Source: Mycobacterium sp. MBM (lineage in GTDB: Bacteria; Actinomycetota; Actinomycetes; Mycobacteriales; Mycobacteriaceae). Taken from it: DNA of 64,000 nucleotides. The DNA lies in NCBI GenBank assembly GCA_021648845.1, contig JAKJHY010000019.1, positions 39,357-103,356 of the forward strand. The letters run 5' to 3'. Below are positions 25,956 through 34,672 of this stretch, piece by piece. A program made the position numbers and the translations under genes. Each line of letters starts with the position of its first letter. Position 1 is the first letter of the stretch. Under the pieces are notes generated by a model. It had not been told where the DNA came from, made no database searches, and saw nothing but the letters and a program-made list of their open reading frames with translations.

Positions 25956-26603
25956 GTGTCAGCGTTATCGGCGGCATCGGGGCCTCGGCCCTACGAGGCG
26001 CTGTTGGCCAAGGGGGAGGACCGTAAGCAGCGCATTCTCGCCGCCGCGGAGAACCTCCTGGCGCGTAACGGCTGGCGCAACACCTCCCTGGCGCAGATCG
26101 CCAGAGAGGCCGGTGTGAGTGCCGCCGGCTTGTTGCACCACTTCGAATCGAAAGAGGCGCTGCTGCACGCCGTGCTGGACGCCCGCGATTTCGACGATGA
26201 CACCCATGCCGATCGCGGCGGCGACCTGATTGCGAACATCGGCCGAGTGGCCGAACGCTTCGATCGGGCACCCGAGCTCGTCGGCACCTTCACCGTGCTG
26301 TTGGTGGAGAACATTCAGCCCGATGCGCCGCTGCACAACCGGCTGGTGGCCCGGCAACAGGCCGCCGTCGGGATCGTCGCCGACGCGATCCGGCGCGGCC
26401 AGCGCAGCGGCCGCTACCGCCCAGACCTCGACCCGGCCGCCAAGGCCGTGGAGATTCTCGCTTTCGTCAATGGAATGGAGACCGCATGGCTACTCGATCC
26501 TTCGATCCCGCTGGCCGCAGTGTTCAAGGGGTACACGGAGTCGCTGGCCCGCGACTTCGCACCGGCTCCAGCCCCAGCAGCCGAGGAGAGGAATTCGATA
26601 TGA
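25956..26603 (+). CDS. TetR-family transcriptional regulator
   Basis: A 215-residue TetR protein. The helix-turn-helix is clear (RILAAAENLLARNGWRN through IAREAGVSAAGLLHHFESKEALL). The frame is open from 25890, but a long palindrome lies at 25905-25936, so I choose the GTG at 25956, which has GGGAG just upstream. The TGA overlaps the ATG of the next gene. It probably represses itself and that gene. Confidence 0.88.
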   Translation: MSALSAASGPRPYEALLAKGEDRKQRILAAAENLLARNGWRNTSLAQIAREAGVSAAGLLHHFESKEALLHAVLDARDFDDDTHADRGGDLIANIGRVAERFDRAPELVGTFTVLLVENIQPDAPLHNRLVARQQAAVGIVADAIRRGQRSGRYRPDLDPAAKAVEILAFVNGMETAWLLDPSIPLAAVFKGYTESLARDFAPAPAPAAEERNSI

Positions 26604-27103
26604 GGTACCGAGTCCACGTGGTCGCGCCCGGCGTGGCCGAGGTCGTCCGCAATGCCGGTGGCTGGCTTGTCGACCGCGTCATGGCCGGCTGGGATGTCAC
26701 CGTGCTGATCACCGGCGACGACGATATCCGCCCCCTGCAGATCCTCGGCGTCGAGACCGCCGACTTGGAGGCCGCGATGCAGTTGTGGGAGCAACGGCCA
26801 CACCCGCAGACGGTGGCGGTTGCCGCCGAACTGTTCGTCCGAGACGCGCGGGTTCGCGAGGGGGTGCTCGGCGCCTTGGAGCAGGGCCTCACCGAGGTCA
26901 CACTGTGGGGCGAGCAATGGCCCGAAGAGCTGGACTCTACCGTCGACTCCGTGCAGCATGAGCTGAGCGCTGCCGCGCGCGCATTCAAGGCACAGGCACT
27001 GGCCGCGGCGGGAGACAACGAACCGGTCGGCCGGACCGAAGCATTCCGGTGCGGTGTGATGTCCTGTCCGTCAGTGGCCGCAGATCTGGTGCCGGCCAGC
27101 TGA
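26600..27103 (+). CDS. 167-residue protein of unknown function, coupled to TetR
   Basis: Not recognised. The N-terminal part alternates beta-like segments (YRVHVVAP, WDVTVLITGDDD) with helices, then a charged helical region. No signal peptide or membrane span. Two Cys occur near the C-terminus (RCGVMSCPS). The ATG at 26600 overlaps the TetR stop, so it is translated with the regulator and may be its target or a modulator. It converges with the quinone-reductase gene 38 bp away. Confidence 0.75.
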   Translation: MRYRVHVVAPGVAEVVRNAGGWLVDRVMAGWDVTVLITGDDDIRPLQILGVETADLEAAMQLWEQRPHPQTVAVAAELFVRDARVREGVLGALEQGLTEVTLWGEQWPEELDSTVDSVQHELSAAARAFKAQALAAAGDNEPVGRTEAFRCGVMSCPSVAADLVPAS

Positions 27104-27141
27104 TTTCGCCGCGCACGCGGACCGCGTCGTCGGGCAGGTCG

Positions 27142-28116
27142 TCACCCCGATGCGCCAATGTCCAACACCACCTTTCCGAGCGCGCGGCCGTCGGCCACCT
27201 GCCGAAGGGCTGCGGCGGCGTCGGCAAGCGGGTAGGCCGCACCGATATGGGCAGTCACCGCGCCCGACTCCAGGAGTAGACGCAGTTCGTGCTCATTGCG
27301 CGTCAAGTCGGCGGGCGCGATGTCCTGGGGGTGAAACCCCAACACCTGGACGCCCTTGACCAGTACCAGATTCAAGGGGATGCGCGGCACCGTTCCGGAG
27401 GCGAACCCGATGGTGACGAAACGCCCCCCGCGTGCCAGGGAACGCAATGCGGGTTCGGACAGCCCGCCCCCGACCGGATCGAGGACGGCAGCGGCACCAC
27501 CGGGCAGTGCCGCCCGCAACGCCGCCCGCAGGTCCTCGCGGCGGTGGTTGATGACCCGGGCGGCGCCGTGATGCCGCGCTGCGGCCAGCTTGTCGGGCGT
27601 CGAGGCGACCGCGGTGACGTGCACACCCAGCCTGGTGGCCAGCGCCACGGCGGCCAGCCCGACACCGCCTCCCGCGCCGAGCACCACGATCTCGTCACCG
27701 GCCGACACGCATGCGGTCGAGCGCAACGCGTGGTACGCGGTGCGAAACGCCACTCCGGACGCCGCGGCGCGGTGGTCGTCGACTGCATCGGAGACCGGTG
27801 TCAGCGTAGCGGTCGAGACGCACACCTCTTCGGCGAAGGCGCCGACCATGCCCATCCCACTCACTCGGTCGCCGACCGCGAAACCACCGGTATGGCCGCA
27901 GGTTTCGGTGATGACACCGACGAACTCGCTGCCCGGGATGAACGGCGGCGCTACCTTGACCTGATACCTTCCGGCGACCAGAAGAACATCCGGAAAGTTC
28001 ACCGCGGCGGCGGCGACCCGAACCCGTACCTGCCCGTCGGCGAGATCGGGGGCCGGCAGCTCCACGACCCGGATCACCTCCGGCGCACCGTAGGCCGGGC
28101 AGACCGCAGCCCTCAC
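27142..28116 (-). CDS. NADPH:quinone reductase / medium-chain dehydrogenase (MDR)
   Basis: A 324-residue zinc-independent MDR protein. Seen: an N-terminal catalytic-type domain with AAAVNFPDVLLVAGRYQ and PFIPGSEFVG, and a Rossmann domain with VLGAGGGVGLAAV. No structural-zinc Cys cluster is visible. Members reduce quinones, enals or enoyl-CoAs with NADPH. The GTG at 28116 overlaps the phosphotransferase stop; the longer frame upstream is inside that gene. Last gene of the operon. Confidence 0.88.
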   Translation of the reverse strand: MRAAVCPAYGAPEVIRVVELPAPDLADGQVRVRVAAAAVNFPDVLLVAGRYQVKVAPPFIPGSEFVGVITETCGHTGGFAVGDRVSGMGMVGAFAEEVCVSTATLTPVSDAVDDHRAAASGVAFRTAYHALRSTACVSAGDEIVVLGAGGGVGLAAVALATRLGVHVTAVASTPDKLAAARHHGAARVINHRREDLRAALRAALPGGAAAVLDPVGGGLSEPALRSLARGGRFVTIGFASGTVPRIPLNLVLVKGVQVLGFHPQDIAPADLTRNEHELRLLLESGAVTAHIGAAYPLADAAAALRQVADGRALGKVVLDIGASG

Positions 28117-29138
28117 CGGTAATCGCTGGTTTCGGCGAGTTCGGCAGCCGATCGCATCAGATCGGTGACGATCGGGCCGAAGGCGAGCAGCTTCTCGTCG
28201 TCGCCGGCGCGTTGGAAGCCCTGCTCCAACACGATGGCCAGCTTCCATTTGGCCAGCACGAGGTAATAGTCCAAGTCGTCGACCTGACGTCCGGATACCT
28301 CGGCGTAGTGGGTGACGACCTGATCGCGGGTGGGCGCGCCCCGCATGTCCACATAGTTCATGGCCGCGTGGTCACGGTCGTCGGAGGGCCAGCTCTGCAC
28401 CATCCAGCCCAGATCCAGCTTGGGGTCGCCGACGGTACCCATCTCCCAGTCGACGATGGCGGCGAGTTGGGCAGGTGCACCGTGGCGGTACATGACGTTG
28501 GCGAACTGGTAGTCGCCGTGCATGAGGCCGGGGATGAAATCCCGCGGTGTGCGTTCCCGCAGCCATGCGGTGGCGACCTCCAGGCCGGGCAGATCGCGCC
28601 GTTTGATGCGCTCCAGGAAGCCTGTCCAGCGGGAGACCTGGCGTTCGTGAAAGCCCTCCGGACGGCCGAGGTCATGCAGCCCCTTGGCCCTCCAATCGAC
28701 CTGGGACAGCAGCGCAATGCCCTCGGCCAGTTGGTAACTCAGCTCCGGCCTGGTGTTGAGATCGCTGTCGAACGGCTCGGGCCAGCGGCCGTGCCCATCC
28801 ATCGGGGACCAGCCGTCGACAAAACCCATCAGGTAGAACGGCCGGCCAAGGACGCCGGAGTCCTCGCAGACGCCGACGGCCTCGGTGTGCGGCACGTCGG
28901 TGCCGTCGAGCGCTTCGATGATGCGCCATTCGCGCAGGATGCCCTTGTCGCGGTCGGCCGGTGCACCCGGCGGCGGCATCCGCAGGACACACCGCTGCCC
29001 GCCGCGGGTCAGTTCGTAGATCACGTTCTGGGTACCGCCGGAGAGGAATCGCGCCTGTAACGGCGCTCCCTTCCCTGGTAGCCCGGCATCGTCCATCCAC
29101 CCGCCGAGGCGGGCGACGTCGATCACCGGTTCGCTCAC
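28113..29138 (-). CDS. phosphotransferase family protein (APH-like, FadE36-type)
   Basis: A 341-residue kinase-fold protein. Seen: LMHGDYQFANVMY (the catalytic HGDxxxxN) and IVDWEMGTVGDPKLDLGW (metal-binding DWE). In actinobacteria such aminoglycoside-phosphotransferase-like proteins often adjoin or are fused to acyl-CoA dehydrogenases; phosphorylation of a hydroxyacyl-CoA before elimination is one proposal. Here the ACAD gene is immediately upstream, overlapping by 4 bp (GTGA). The GTG at 29138 is chosen for that reason. Confidence 0.9.
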   Translation of the reverse strand: MSEPVIDVARLGGWMDDAGLPGKGAPLQARFLSGGTQNVIYELTRGGQRCVLRMPPPGAPADRDKGILREWRIIEALDGTDVPHTEAVGVCEDSGVLGRPFYLMGFVDGWSPMDGHGRWPEPFDSDLNTRPELSYQLAEGIALLSQVDWRAKGLHDLGRPEGFHERQVSRWTGFLERIKRRDLPGLEVATAWLRERTPRDFIPGLMHGDYQFANVMYRHGAPAQLAAIVDWEMGTVGDPKLDLGWMVQSWPSDDRDHAAMNYVDMRGAPTRDQVVTHYAEVSGRQVDDLDYYLVLAKWKLAIVLEQGFQRAGDDEKLLAFGPIVTDLMRSAAELAETSDYR

Positions 29139-30436
29139 AGGTTGCCCACCTCGGTCTCCAGATAATCGGCGAAGCGGGCCCGCGCGGCATCCCGTTTGCC
29201 GGGGATCCACTCGGTGGGCCACGGTCCGTCGGTTCCGGAGTGCTCGCGCAGCACCTGTTTGGCGACCGTGGTCTTGTGTACCTCGGTAGGTCCGTCGGCC
29301 AGTCCCATCACCGCGGCCCCGGTGACCATCCCGAGGAACGGCATCTCGTTGGTGACACCGAGCGCACCGTGCACCTGCATGGCGCGCCAGGCGATATCGT
29401 GCAGCACCGCCGGCATGACCACCTTCACCGCGGCGATGTCCTTGCGGACCCGCTTGTAGTCGTTGTATTTGTCGATCTCCCACGCGGTGAACAGCACCAT
29501 CAGCCGGAATTGTTTGAGCTGGGCGTAGGAGTCGGCGATATAGCCCTGGACGGTTTGCTTGTCGGCGAGCAGGCTTCCCGCGGTGTGCCGGGACAAGGCG
29601 CGCTCGCACATCATGTCCAGTGCTTTCTGGGCCAGACCGATGGTGCGCATCGCATGGTGGATGCGGCCGCCGCCGAGGCGGGTCTGGGCGATGACGAATG
29701 CCTGGCCCTCACCACCGAGCAGCGCGGAGTCCGGTACCCGCACGTTGTCGTAGTGGATCAGCGCGTGCGAGCCCTCGCCGTCGGCTTCTCCGTAGAGCCC
29801 GCAGTTGCGGACGATGGTGACACCCGGTGTGTCGGTGGGCACCAGGAACATCGACATGCCTTGGTAAGGACTGACATCCGGGTTGGTCACCACCATGACG
29901 ATCAGGAACGACGCGGTCGAGGCGTTGGAGGAGAAGAACTTGTGCCCGTTGATGATCCAGTCGTTTCCGTCGCGCACCGCGGAGGTCCTGAACTGGGTGG
30001 GATCGGCGCCGCCCTGCGGCTCGGTCATCGAATAACAGGAGAACACCTCACCTTCCAACAGCGGACGCAGGTAGCGGTCCTTCTGATCCGGGGTGCCGTA
30101 ATGCGCGATGATCTCGGCGTTGCCCGTGTCCGGGGCCTGGCAGCCGAACACGATCGGTGCCCACTGCGACCGGCCGAGGATCTCGTTGAGCAGCGCCAGT
30201 TTGAGCTGTCCGTAGCCCTGGCCGCCGAGTTCAGGACCGAGGTGAGTGGCCCACAGTCCTTTTCGGCGGACCTGGTCCTTGAGCGGGTCCACCACTGCGC
30301 GGCGGAGGTCATCGAGGGGGGTGAACTGCAGGTGCGGCCAGATCAGATCCAGCGGTTCGACCTCCTCGCGGACGAAGGTGTCCGCCCAGTCGAGCAGTTC
30401 GGCGAACTCCGGGTCGGTTTCGAAATCCCATGCCAT
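29135..30436 (-). CDS. acyl-CoA dehydrogenase (long-type, with phosphotransferase partner)
   Basis: A 433-residue ACAD, longer than the usual 380-400. Seen: SMTEPQGGADPTQFRTSAVR, INGHKFFSSNAS, and the C-terminal MQVHGALGVTNEMPFLGMVT with a PTEVHKTTVAKQ end. This size and the neighbouring APH-like gene recall ACADs proposed to act on 4-hydroxyacyl-CoA derivatives. The ATG at 30436 follows AAAGGAG and overlaps the TetR stop by one base. Confidence 0.92.
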   Translation of the reverse strand: MAWDFETDPEFAELLDWADTFVREEVEPLDLIWPHLQFTPLDDLRRAVVDPLKDQVRRKGLWATHLGPELGGQGYGQLKLALLNEILGRSQWAPIVFGCQAPDTGNAEIIAHYGTPDQKDRYLRPLLEGEVFSCYSMTEPQGGADPTQFRTSAVRDGNDWIINGHKFFSSNASTASFLIVMVVTNPDVSPYQGMSMFLVPTDTPGVTIVRNCGLYGEADGEGSHALIHYDNVRVPDSALLGGEGQAFVIAQTRLGGGRIHHAMRTIGLAQKALDMMCERALSRHTAGSLLADKQTVQGYIADSYAQLKQFRLMVLFTAWEIDKYNDYKRVRKDIAAVKVVMPAVLHDIAWRAMQVHGALGVTNEMPFLGMVTGAAVMGLADGPTEVHKTTVAKQVLREHSGTDGPWPTEWIPGKRDAARARFADYLETEVGNL

Positions 30437-31092
30437 CACGGTCTCCTTTGACTGGTGGTGCCGGCGATCAGGGTGGCGATATCGGTGCCGACGACATCGG
30501 TGAAGGATCGCCCGCCGAACGAGCCTGCGGCCCAATGCCGGGCGCCCTCGCTGACCAGCACCATGGCCAGGTGGGCGAGGTGGTCGGTATCGGTGCCTGC
30601 GGGCAGTTTGCCGTCGGCCAGCGCGCGCTCGAACAGTGCGGTGAAGATGCCGCCGTCCAGCTCCGGAGTCTCGGCAGTGGCCAGGATCCGATGCTCGTGG
30701 CGATAGCCTTCCAGGATGGTCTCGATGACCAGGTCGGCGGGATTTCGGGCCATCGAGCGTTCAAGATCCTTCAGCGCCGCCTCGATGACCGTCTGCACGT
30801 CGTACTCGCCGTCGAGCTGGGCGGCGATGGTGTGCTGCGCGGACCGGGTGGACATCACGCCGACCTCGAAAAGCACATCCTCCTTGCGGGGAAAGTAGAA
30901 GTAGAACAACGCTTTCGAGACCCCGGCCGCGGCACATATCTGGGCCACCGTGGTGCCGGCGTACCCGTTGGTGCGCCACAGTGCCATCGCGGCTTGTACC
31001 AGCATGCGCTTGGTGGCGCGCGAGTTGGCGCGTTGAAACGTCGCCCGGCGCTGACCGCGGTCAGCTTCCGCGTTGCGCGAAGGATTGGGCAT
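30436..31092 (-). CDS. TetR-family transcriptional regulator
   Basis: A 218-residue TetR protein with a basic N-terminus (RRATFQRANSRATKR) and a clear helix-turn-helix (TTVAQICAAAGVSKALFYFYFPRKEDVLF). It is the first gene of the TetR-ACAD-phosphotransferase-quinone reductase operon, which it presumably controls. The 68-bp gap to the divergent small gene at 31161 shows no obvious palindrome. Confidence 0.9.
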   Translation of the reverse strand: MPNPSRNAEADRGQRRATFQRANSRATKRMLVQAAMALWRTNGYAGTTVAQICAAAGVSKALFYFYFPRKEDVLFEVGVMSTRSAQHTIAAQLDGEYDVQTVIEAALKDLERSMARNPADLVIETILEGYRHEHRILATAETPELDGGIFTALFERALADGKLPAGTDTDHLAHLAMVLVSEGARHWAAGSFGGRSFTDVVGTDIATLIAGTTSQRRP

Positions 31093-31160
31093 ACGGGGAC
31101 CGTACCGCGCTTCCGCGAAGCCGACCAGTGTCTAACTAAAGCGGGTGGCAGACTGGACTG

Positions 31161-31337
31161 ATGGCGTTGCGGGCGGCCGGGCTGGCCTTCGGGCTACTGG
31201 CGTTGGTCGCGGGCGGTGCGCAGCTGTGGGCCTTTGCCGCGACGGGCGGTGCACGCCACCTCATCCTCGGAGTGTTCGCGAGTACGGTGGGTGCCTGCGT
31301 GATCGCGGCGGCGGTGTGGCGCCGCCGACGGCACTGA
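31161..31337 (+). CDS. 58-residue two-helix membrane protein, unknown function
   Basis: Begins MALRAAGLAFGLLALVAGG, has a second hydrophobic stretch (HLILGVFASTVGACVIAAAVW) and ends with a basic RRRRH tail. Two transmembrane helices with both ends probably cytoplasmic are expected. Codon composition fits the genome (G/C third positions), which is the main reason to call it. Divergent from the TetR operon and 10 bp from the convergent EBP-like gene. No family recognised. Confidence 0.6.
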   Translation: MALRAAGLAFGLLALVAGGAQLWAFAATGGARHLILGVFASTVGACVIAAAVWRRRRH

Positions 31338-31347
31338 CTGGCTTCCA

Positions 31348-32133
31348 CTACGGCGGCCGCGGCCCGGCCCGGCGGGTCAGGTGATCGATCTGGCGGTGCA
31401 TCGCCAGCAGCGCGAAGAACGGCAGGATCATGAACGGCACGTTCTCGGCGATGAACTTGAACCAGAGTCCGAAGGCGCCCTGGCCGACATCGCCGAAACC
31501 GGCCCGGACTTCGGACAGGAAGTACACGCCGGTGCTGCTGATCAGCATGGCGCATCCGGTGAAAGCCAGCCACAGGCTCCGGATTCTCGACTCGAGCGGA
31601 AGATCGGTGCGCATCAGTCGGATCCACACGATGAAGAGCATGGTGCCGGTGATGACGCCGACGAGTTCCAGGCCGAAAATCCAGGCATTGGCACTGGTGT
31701 AGCGGGTGTCGGCGAGACCGTACTGCCACCACAGCCACTTCCATCCCGGGTCGGTGGTCGGCGTCCACCAGTGCAGCGGATGGCCGATCAGGAAGACGGT
31801 TTCGTAGCCGAGCTGGCTGCCCGCGGTGTAGGGCAGGTAGATCATCGTCAGCTCGGCGGCTCGCTGCAGCCGTGAGCGCCGCTCGCCGCGGGCGGTCCAG
31901 AAATACACCAGTGGCAGCACGATGACCGGCAGTCCGAACGCCAGGTTGGCGGCGACGTCGACGGTGAAGCTGGGGGGTAACAGCCCGGTGCCGACGCCGA
32001 TGACCGCGGTGCTGAAGGCAATGCCGGTGGTTGCGGTGAGTGTGATGTATGCCCGACGTCGGTGCGGCGCCCACGGACGGGCGAGCTGGGCGTCCCCGTC
32101 GGCCGGGGTCTGGATATCGGCGTCCGCTGTCAT
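31348..32133 (-). CDS. multi-pass membrane protein with EBP/EXPERA-like motif
   Basis: A 261-residue protein with about six hydrophobic segments. The central part WWQYGLADTRYTSANAWIF followed by GLELVGVITG resembles the eukaryotic emopamil-binding protein signature (W-x-x-Y...D-S-R-Y...E-x-x-T), the sterol delta8-delta7 isomerase fold. A second charged segment (YETVFLIGHPLHWW) precedes it. This is pattern memory, not an alignment. The ATG at 32133 lies 62 bp from a perfect 20-bp palindrome (32195-32214). Confidence 0.7.
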   Translation of the reverse strand: MTADADIQTPADGDAQLARPWAPHRRRAYITLTATTGIAFSTAVIGVGTGLLPPSFTVDVAANLAFGLPVIVLPLVYFWTARGERRSRLQRAAELTMIYLPYTAGSQLGYETVFLIGHPLHWWTPTTDPGWKWLWWQYGLADTRYTSANAWIFGLELVGVITGTMLFIVWIRLMRTDLPLESRIRSLWLAFTGCAMLISSTGVYFLSEVRAGFGDVGQGAFGLWFKFIAENVPFMILPFFALLAMHRQIDHLTRRAGPRPP

Positions 32134-32194
32134 CCACCCGTCCCGTTCTTGCTGAATCTGTGCCTGAGCGGAGGATAGGCCTCCGGCCCCGTCA

Positions 32195-32214
32195 TGTTGA
32201 GCGAACGCTCAACA
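32195..32214. promoter_or_regulatory. perfect 20-bp palindrome, operator candidate
   Basis: TGTTGAGCG, AA, CGCTCAACA: 9-bp arms with a 2-bp centre, fully complementary. It lies between the divergent EBP-like gene (62 bp away) and the P450 gene (158 bp away). The sequence differs from all other operators in the window, so it implies a separate regulator. Confidence 0.7.
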
Positions 32215-32317
32215 TTTCGAGAATCTGCTTCTCGGCCGCACCCAGTTGAGCGGTTCGGTTAGGCGTTTGCCCTCGTTGACGACGAAGCGGCGCTGTGGAA
32301 ATGTAATACTCATTGTT

Positions 32318-32332
32318 GAGAGGAACATTCTC
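32318..32332. promoter_or_regulatory. GAGAAT-N3-ATTCTC operator (imperfect copy)
   Basis: Reads GAGAGGAACATTCTC: right arm perfect, left arm 4 of 6, but flanked by TT and AA that extend the dyad (TTGAGA...TCTCAA). It lies 40 bp upstream of the P450 start at 32372. Confidence 0.65.
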
Positions 32333-32371
32333 AAAAGCTGGGCACGGCCCGTCAGAAACGGAGTGAACGAT

Positions 32372-33649
32372 ATGGCGATCGACCCCGCCGGCATCGATTG
32401 GTTCAAGGACCCGCGGCTGGTCGACGACCCCTACCCGTACTTCAACGCGCTGCGGGACGAGTGCCCCGTCCAGCGCGAGGACATCTACGGCGTCACCATG
32501 GTGACCGGATGGGAAGAGGCCGTCTCGGTGTACAACGACGAGGAGACGTTCTCGTCGTGCACGTCGGTGACCGGTCCGTTTCCTGGCTTCCCGGTTCCGT
32601 TGGAGGGCCGCGACGATGTGGCCGAACTGATCGAAAAACACCGCGACGAGCTGCCATTCAGCGATCAGCTGCCCACCCTCGACCCGCCGGTGCACACCAA
32701 CCACCGCTCGCTGATGATGCGGCTGATCACGCCCAAGCGCCTCAAGGAGAACGAGGACGCAATGTGGGAGCTGGCCGACGAGGTGCTCGACGAGTACCTG
32801 GCGCCCGGTAAGGGCGAGTTCATCAAGGGCTTCGCCAGCCCGTTCACGCTGCTGGTCATCGCCGATCTGCTGGGAATCCCACCGCAGGACCGCACCGCCT
32901 TCGTCGACGGCATCTCGAAGAACTCCGGCGGCGGTGTCGGCAACACCGACGGGGATTCGTTGTCGCACAGCCCCTTGGAGTTTCTGTATGGGCAGTTCGA
33001 GGCGTATATCGAGGATCGGCGCAGCAATCCCCGCGACGACATCCTGACCGGCATGGCGACCGCACTGTTCCCGGACGGCACCACCCCGACCCCCGGCGAT
33101 GTCGCACGGGTGGCGACCAACGTGTTCTCGGCCGGACAGGAGACCACGGTTCGGTTGCTCGGCACCGCGCTCAAGGTCCTCGGTGACCGTCCGGACATCC
33201 AGCAGCAGGTGCGTGCGGATCGCAGCCTACTGCCCAATTTCATCGAGGAGGCGTTGCGCTTCGAGAGCCCGGTCAAGGGGGACTTCCGGCTATCGCGATG
33301 CCCGGTGACGGTGGGGGACCAGGAGTTACCGTCGGGGCGCACCGTCATGGTGGTCAACGGCGCCGCCAATCGCGACCCACGCCGCTTCGAGAACCCTGAC
33401 GAATTCGACCCGGCACGCAAGAACGCCCGCCAGCACTTGGCGTTCGGTCGCGGCATCCATAGTTGCCCGGGCGCACCGCTGGCCCGAGCCGAGACCAGGG
33501 TCGGCCTGGAGCGCCTGCTCGACCGCACCACCGATATCCGTATCTCGGAGGAGAAGCACGGTCCGGCCGATCGTCGCGACTACAACTACATTCCGACGTT
33601 CATCCTGCGCGGACTCACCCACCTGCACCTGGAGTTCGACGTCAAATGA
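32372..33649 (+). CDS. cytochrome P450
   Basis: A 425-residue P450. Seen: I-helix AGQETT (254-259), K-helix EEALRFES and the haem loop FGRGIHSCPGAPLAR with ligand Cys365. The ATG at 32372 is preceded by GGAG; the longer open frame runs through the operator. The ferredoxin gene overlaps its stop (ATGA), giving a clear P450-ferredoxin pair under a GAGAAT-type operator. Substrate unknown. Confidence 0.95.
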   Translation: MAIDPAGIDWFKDPRLVDDPYPYFNALRDECPVQREDIYGVTMVTGWEEAVSVYNDEETFSSCTSVTGPFPGFPVPLEGRDDVAELIEKHRDELPFSDQLPTLDPPVHTNHRSLMMRLITPKRLKENEDAMWELADEVLDEYLAPGKGEFIKGFASPFTLLVIADLLGIPPQDRTAFVDGISKNSGGGVGNTDGDSLSHSPLEFLYGQFEAYIEDRRSNPRDDILTGMATALFPDGTTPTPGDVARVATNVFSAGQETTVRLLGTALKVLGDRPDIQQQVRADRSLLPNFIEEALRFESPVKGDFRLSRCPVTVGDQELPSGRTVMVVNGAANRDPRRFENPDEFDPARKNARQHLAFGRGIHSCPGAPLARAETRVGLERLLDRTTDIRISEEKHGPADRRDYNYIPTFILRGLTHLHLEFDVK

Positions 33650-33834
33650 GGGTCGGTGTCGACGAGGACCGCTGCGCCGGCCACGGCATGTGCCTGACAC
33701 TGTGCCCGGAGGTCTTCGAGCTGTCCGAGGACGGATGGGCCGTCGCCGCCCCCGGCGAGGTTGCCCCCGAGCATGTGGCGGCGGTGCACGAGGCCATCCA
33801 GTGCTGCCCCGAGCATGCCATCTCCGAGATCTGA
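33646..33834 (+). CDS. P450 ferredoxin
   Basis: A 62-residue ferredoxin. Seen: CAGHGMCLTLCPEVF, with Cys at the first two conserved positions and an additional Cys four residues on, and a final CCPEHAISEI. The ATG overlaps the P450 TGA. Functions as electron donor to that P450. The extra cysteines (LTLC, CC) could allow a different cluster type than in the other four ferredoxins of the window. Confidence 0.92.
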   Translation: MRVGVDEDRCAGHGMCLTLCPEVFELSEDGWAVAAPGEVAPEHVAAVHEAIQCCPEHAISEI

Positions 33835-33867
33835 TTCAATTCGCTTCACCGACAAGGAGTGTCGACA

Positions 33868-34152
33868 ATGCCAAAGGCGTATGTGATCATCACCGAGGAC
33901 ATCAAGGACCCGGCAGGGATGGCCGAGTACGGCAAGCTGGCCAGCCAGACGATGAGCACCGCGAAGGTACTGGCCTTTAGCCCGGTGGTCGAATCGCTTG
34001 AGGGGCAGTGGCACGGCACCCAGACGGTGCTGTTGGAATTCGAATCCGTCGAGGCGGCCAAGCAGTGGTACCACTCCGATGAGTACCAGGCCGCCGCGAA
34101 GTTGCGTCAAGCCGCGGCCGAGTGCAACGGAGTGATCATCTCCGGTATGTGA
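33868..34152 (+). CDS. DUF1330 family protein
   Basis: A 94-residue protein with the DUF1330 (dimeric alpha/beta barrel) pattern: AYVIITEDIKDPAGMAEY, then VVESLEGQWHG and FESVEAAKQWYHSDEYQAA. The molecular role of the family is unclear; the ferredoxin-like fold resembles EthD/monooxygenase-type small proteins. AAGGAG precedes the ATG, 33 bp after the ferredoxin stop, so it is probably co-transcribed. Confidence 0.88.
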   Translation: MPKAYVIITEDIKDPAGMAEYGKLASQTMSTAKVLAFSPVVESLEGQWHGTQTVLLEFESVEAAKQWYHSDEYQAAAKLRQAAAECNGVIISGM

Positions 34153-34233
34153 ACCCGCCGTGCCGGTGGGCGATCGAGGCGTACACCGACTGCCGCCTGA
34201 GCGTGCCTGTCGTCCACTGCACGACCCGCAGGG

Positions 34234-34653
34234 TCACGGTGAACCCTGTTGTGCCGCTTCGCGGGCCTCGCGTTGCTGGTGAATGTGGACGAGCTCGCGG
34301 AAACCGATGCGGTTGTACTTCGGGACGGGTTGGATGCCCCAATCGTCCTCAGCGGTGTCCTTACCCTCGGCACCCTCTGGCGGACCCAGCACAGGGTAGG
34401 GCACCTTGCATTCGAGCGTGTCGTCGGAATACCGGACCTTCAGCAGCTCGCTGCAGATCTCGGTCAGACTCAATGTCGGGTAGCCGTAGTAGACCGCCAT
34501 GAACGGCAGCGTGAAGGCGCCTTCGATGACGAGTGCGACCAGGCACACGAACACCGCGCGCTTGATCCACTTGTGCATGCGTGCGTAGTACGGCGTGGTG
34601 CCGGGTGGCAGGCTCTGTTCCTGGGGGTCTTCGGCCATGGGTGTCGTTGTCAC
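34234..34653 (-). CDS. single-span membrane protein, last gene of the membrane-system operon
   Basis: 139 residues. One hydrophobic helix near residues 31-55 (WIKRAVFVCLVALVIEGAF), then a soluble domain with two Pro/Gly-rich segments. The GTG at 34653 follows AAGGAG. A single Cys pair position is visible (EICSELL and LECKVPYP). Not recognised. It lies 20 bp downstream of the 34673 membrane protein, and I infer it is a subunit or assembly factor of the same complex. Confidence 0.78.
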   Translation of the reverse strand: MTTTPMAEDPQEQSLPPGTTPYYARMHKWIKRAVFVCLVALVIEGAFTLPFMAVYYGYPTLSLTEICSELLKVRYSDDTLECKVPYPVLGPPEGAEGKDTAEDDWGIQPVPKYNRIGFRELVHIHQQREAREAAQQGSP

Positions 34654-34672
34654 AGTGGCTCCTTGAAGCTGT

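Noticed and set aside
27115..27127. ACGCGG-A-CCGCGT dyad between convergent genes as a terminator
   Set aside because: Only 6-bp arms with a one-base centre, which cannot form a hairpin; likely chance in GC-rich DNA.
34229..34248. CAGGGT/ACCCTG dyad at the end of the 34234 gene as a terminator
   Set aside because: Six-bp arms around an 8-base loop that holds part of the stop codon; too weak to call.
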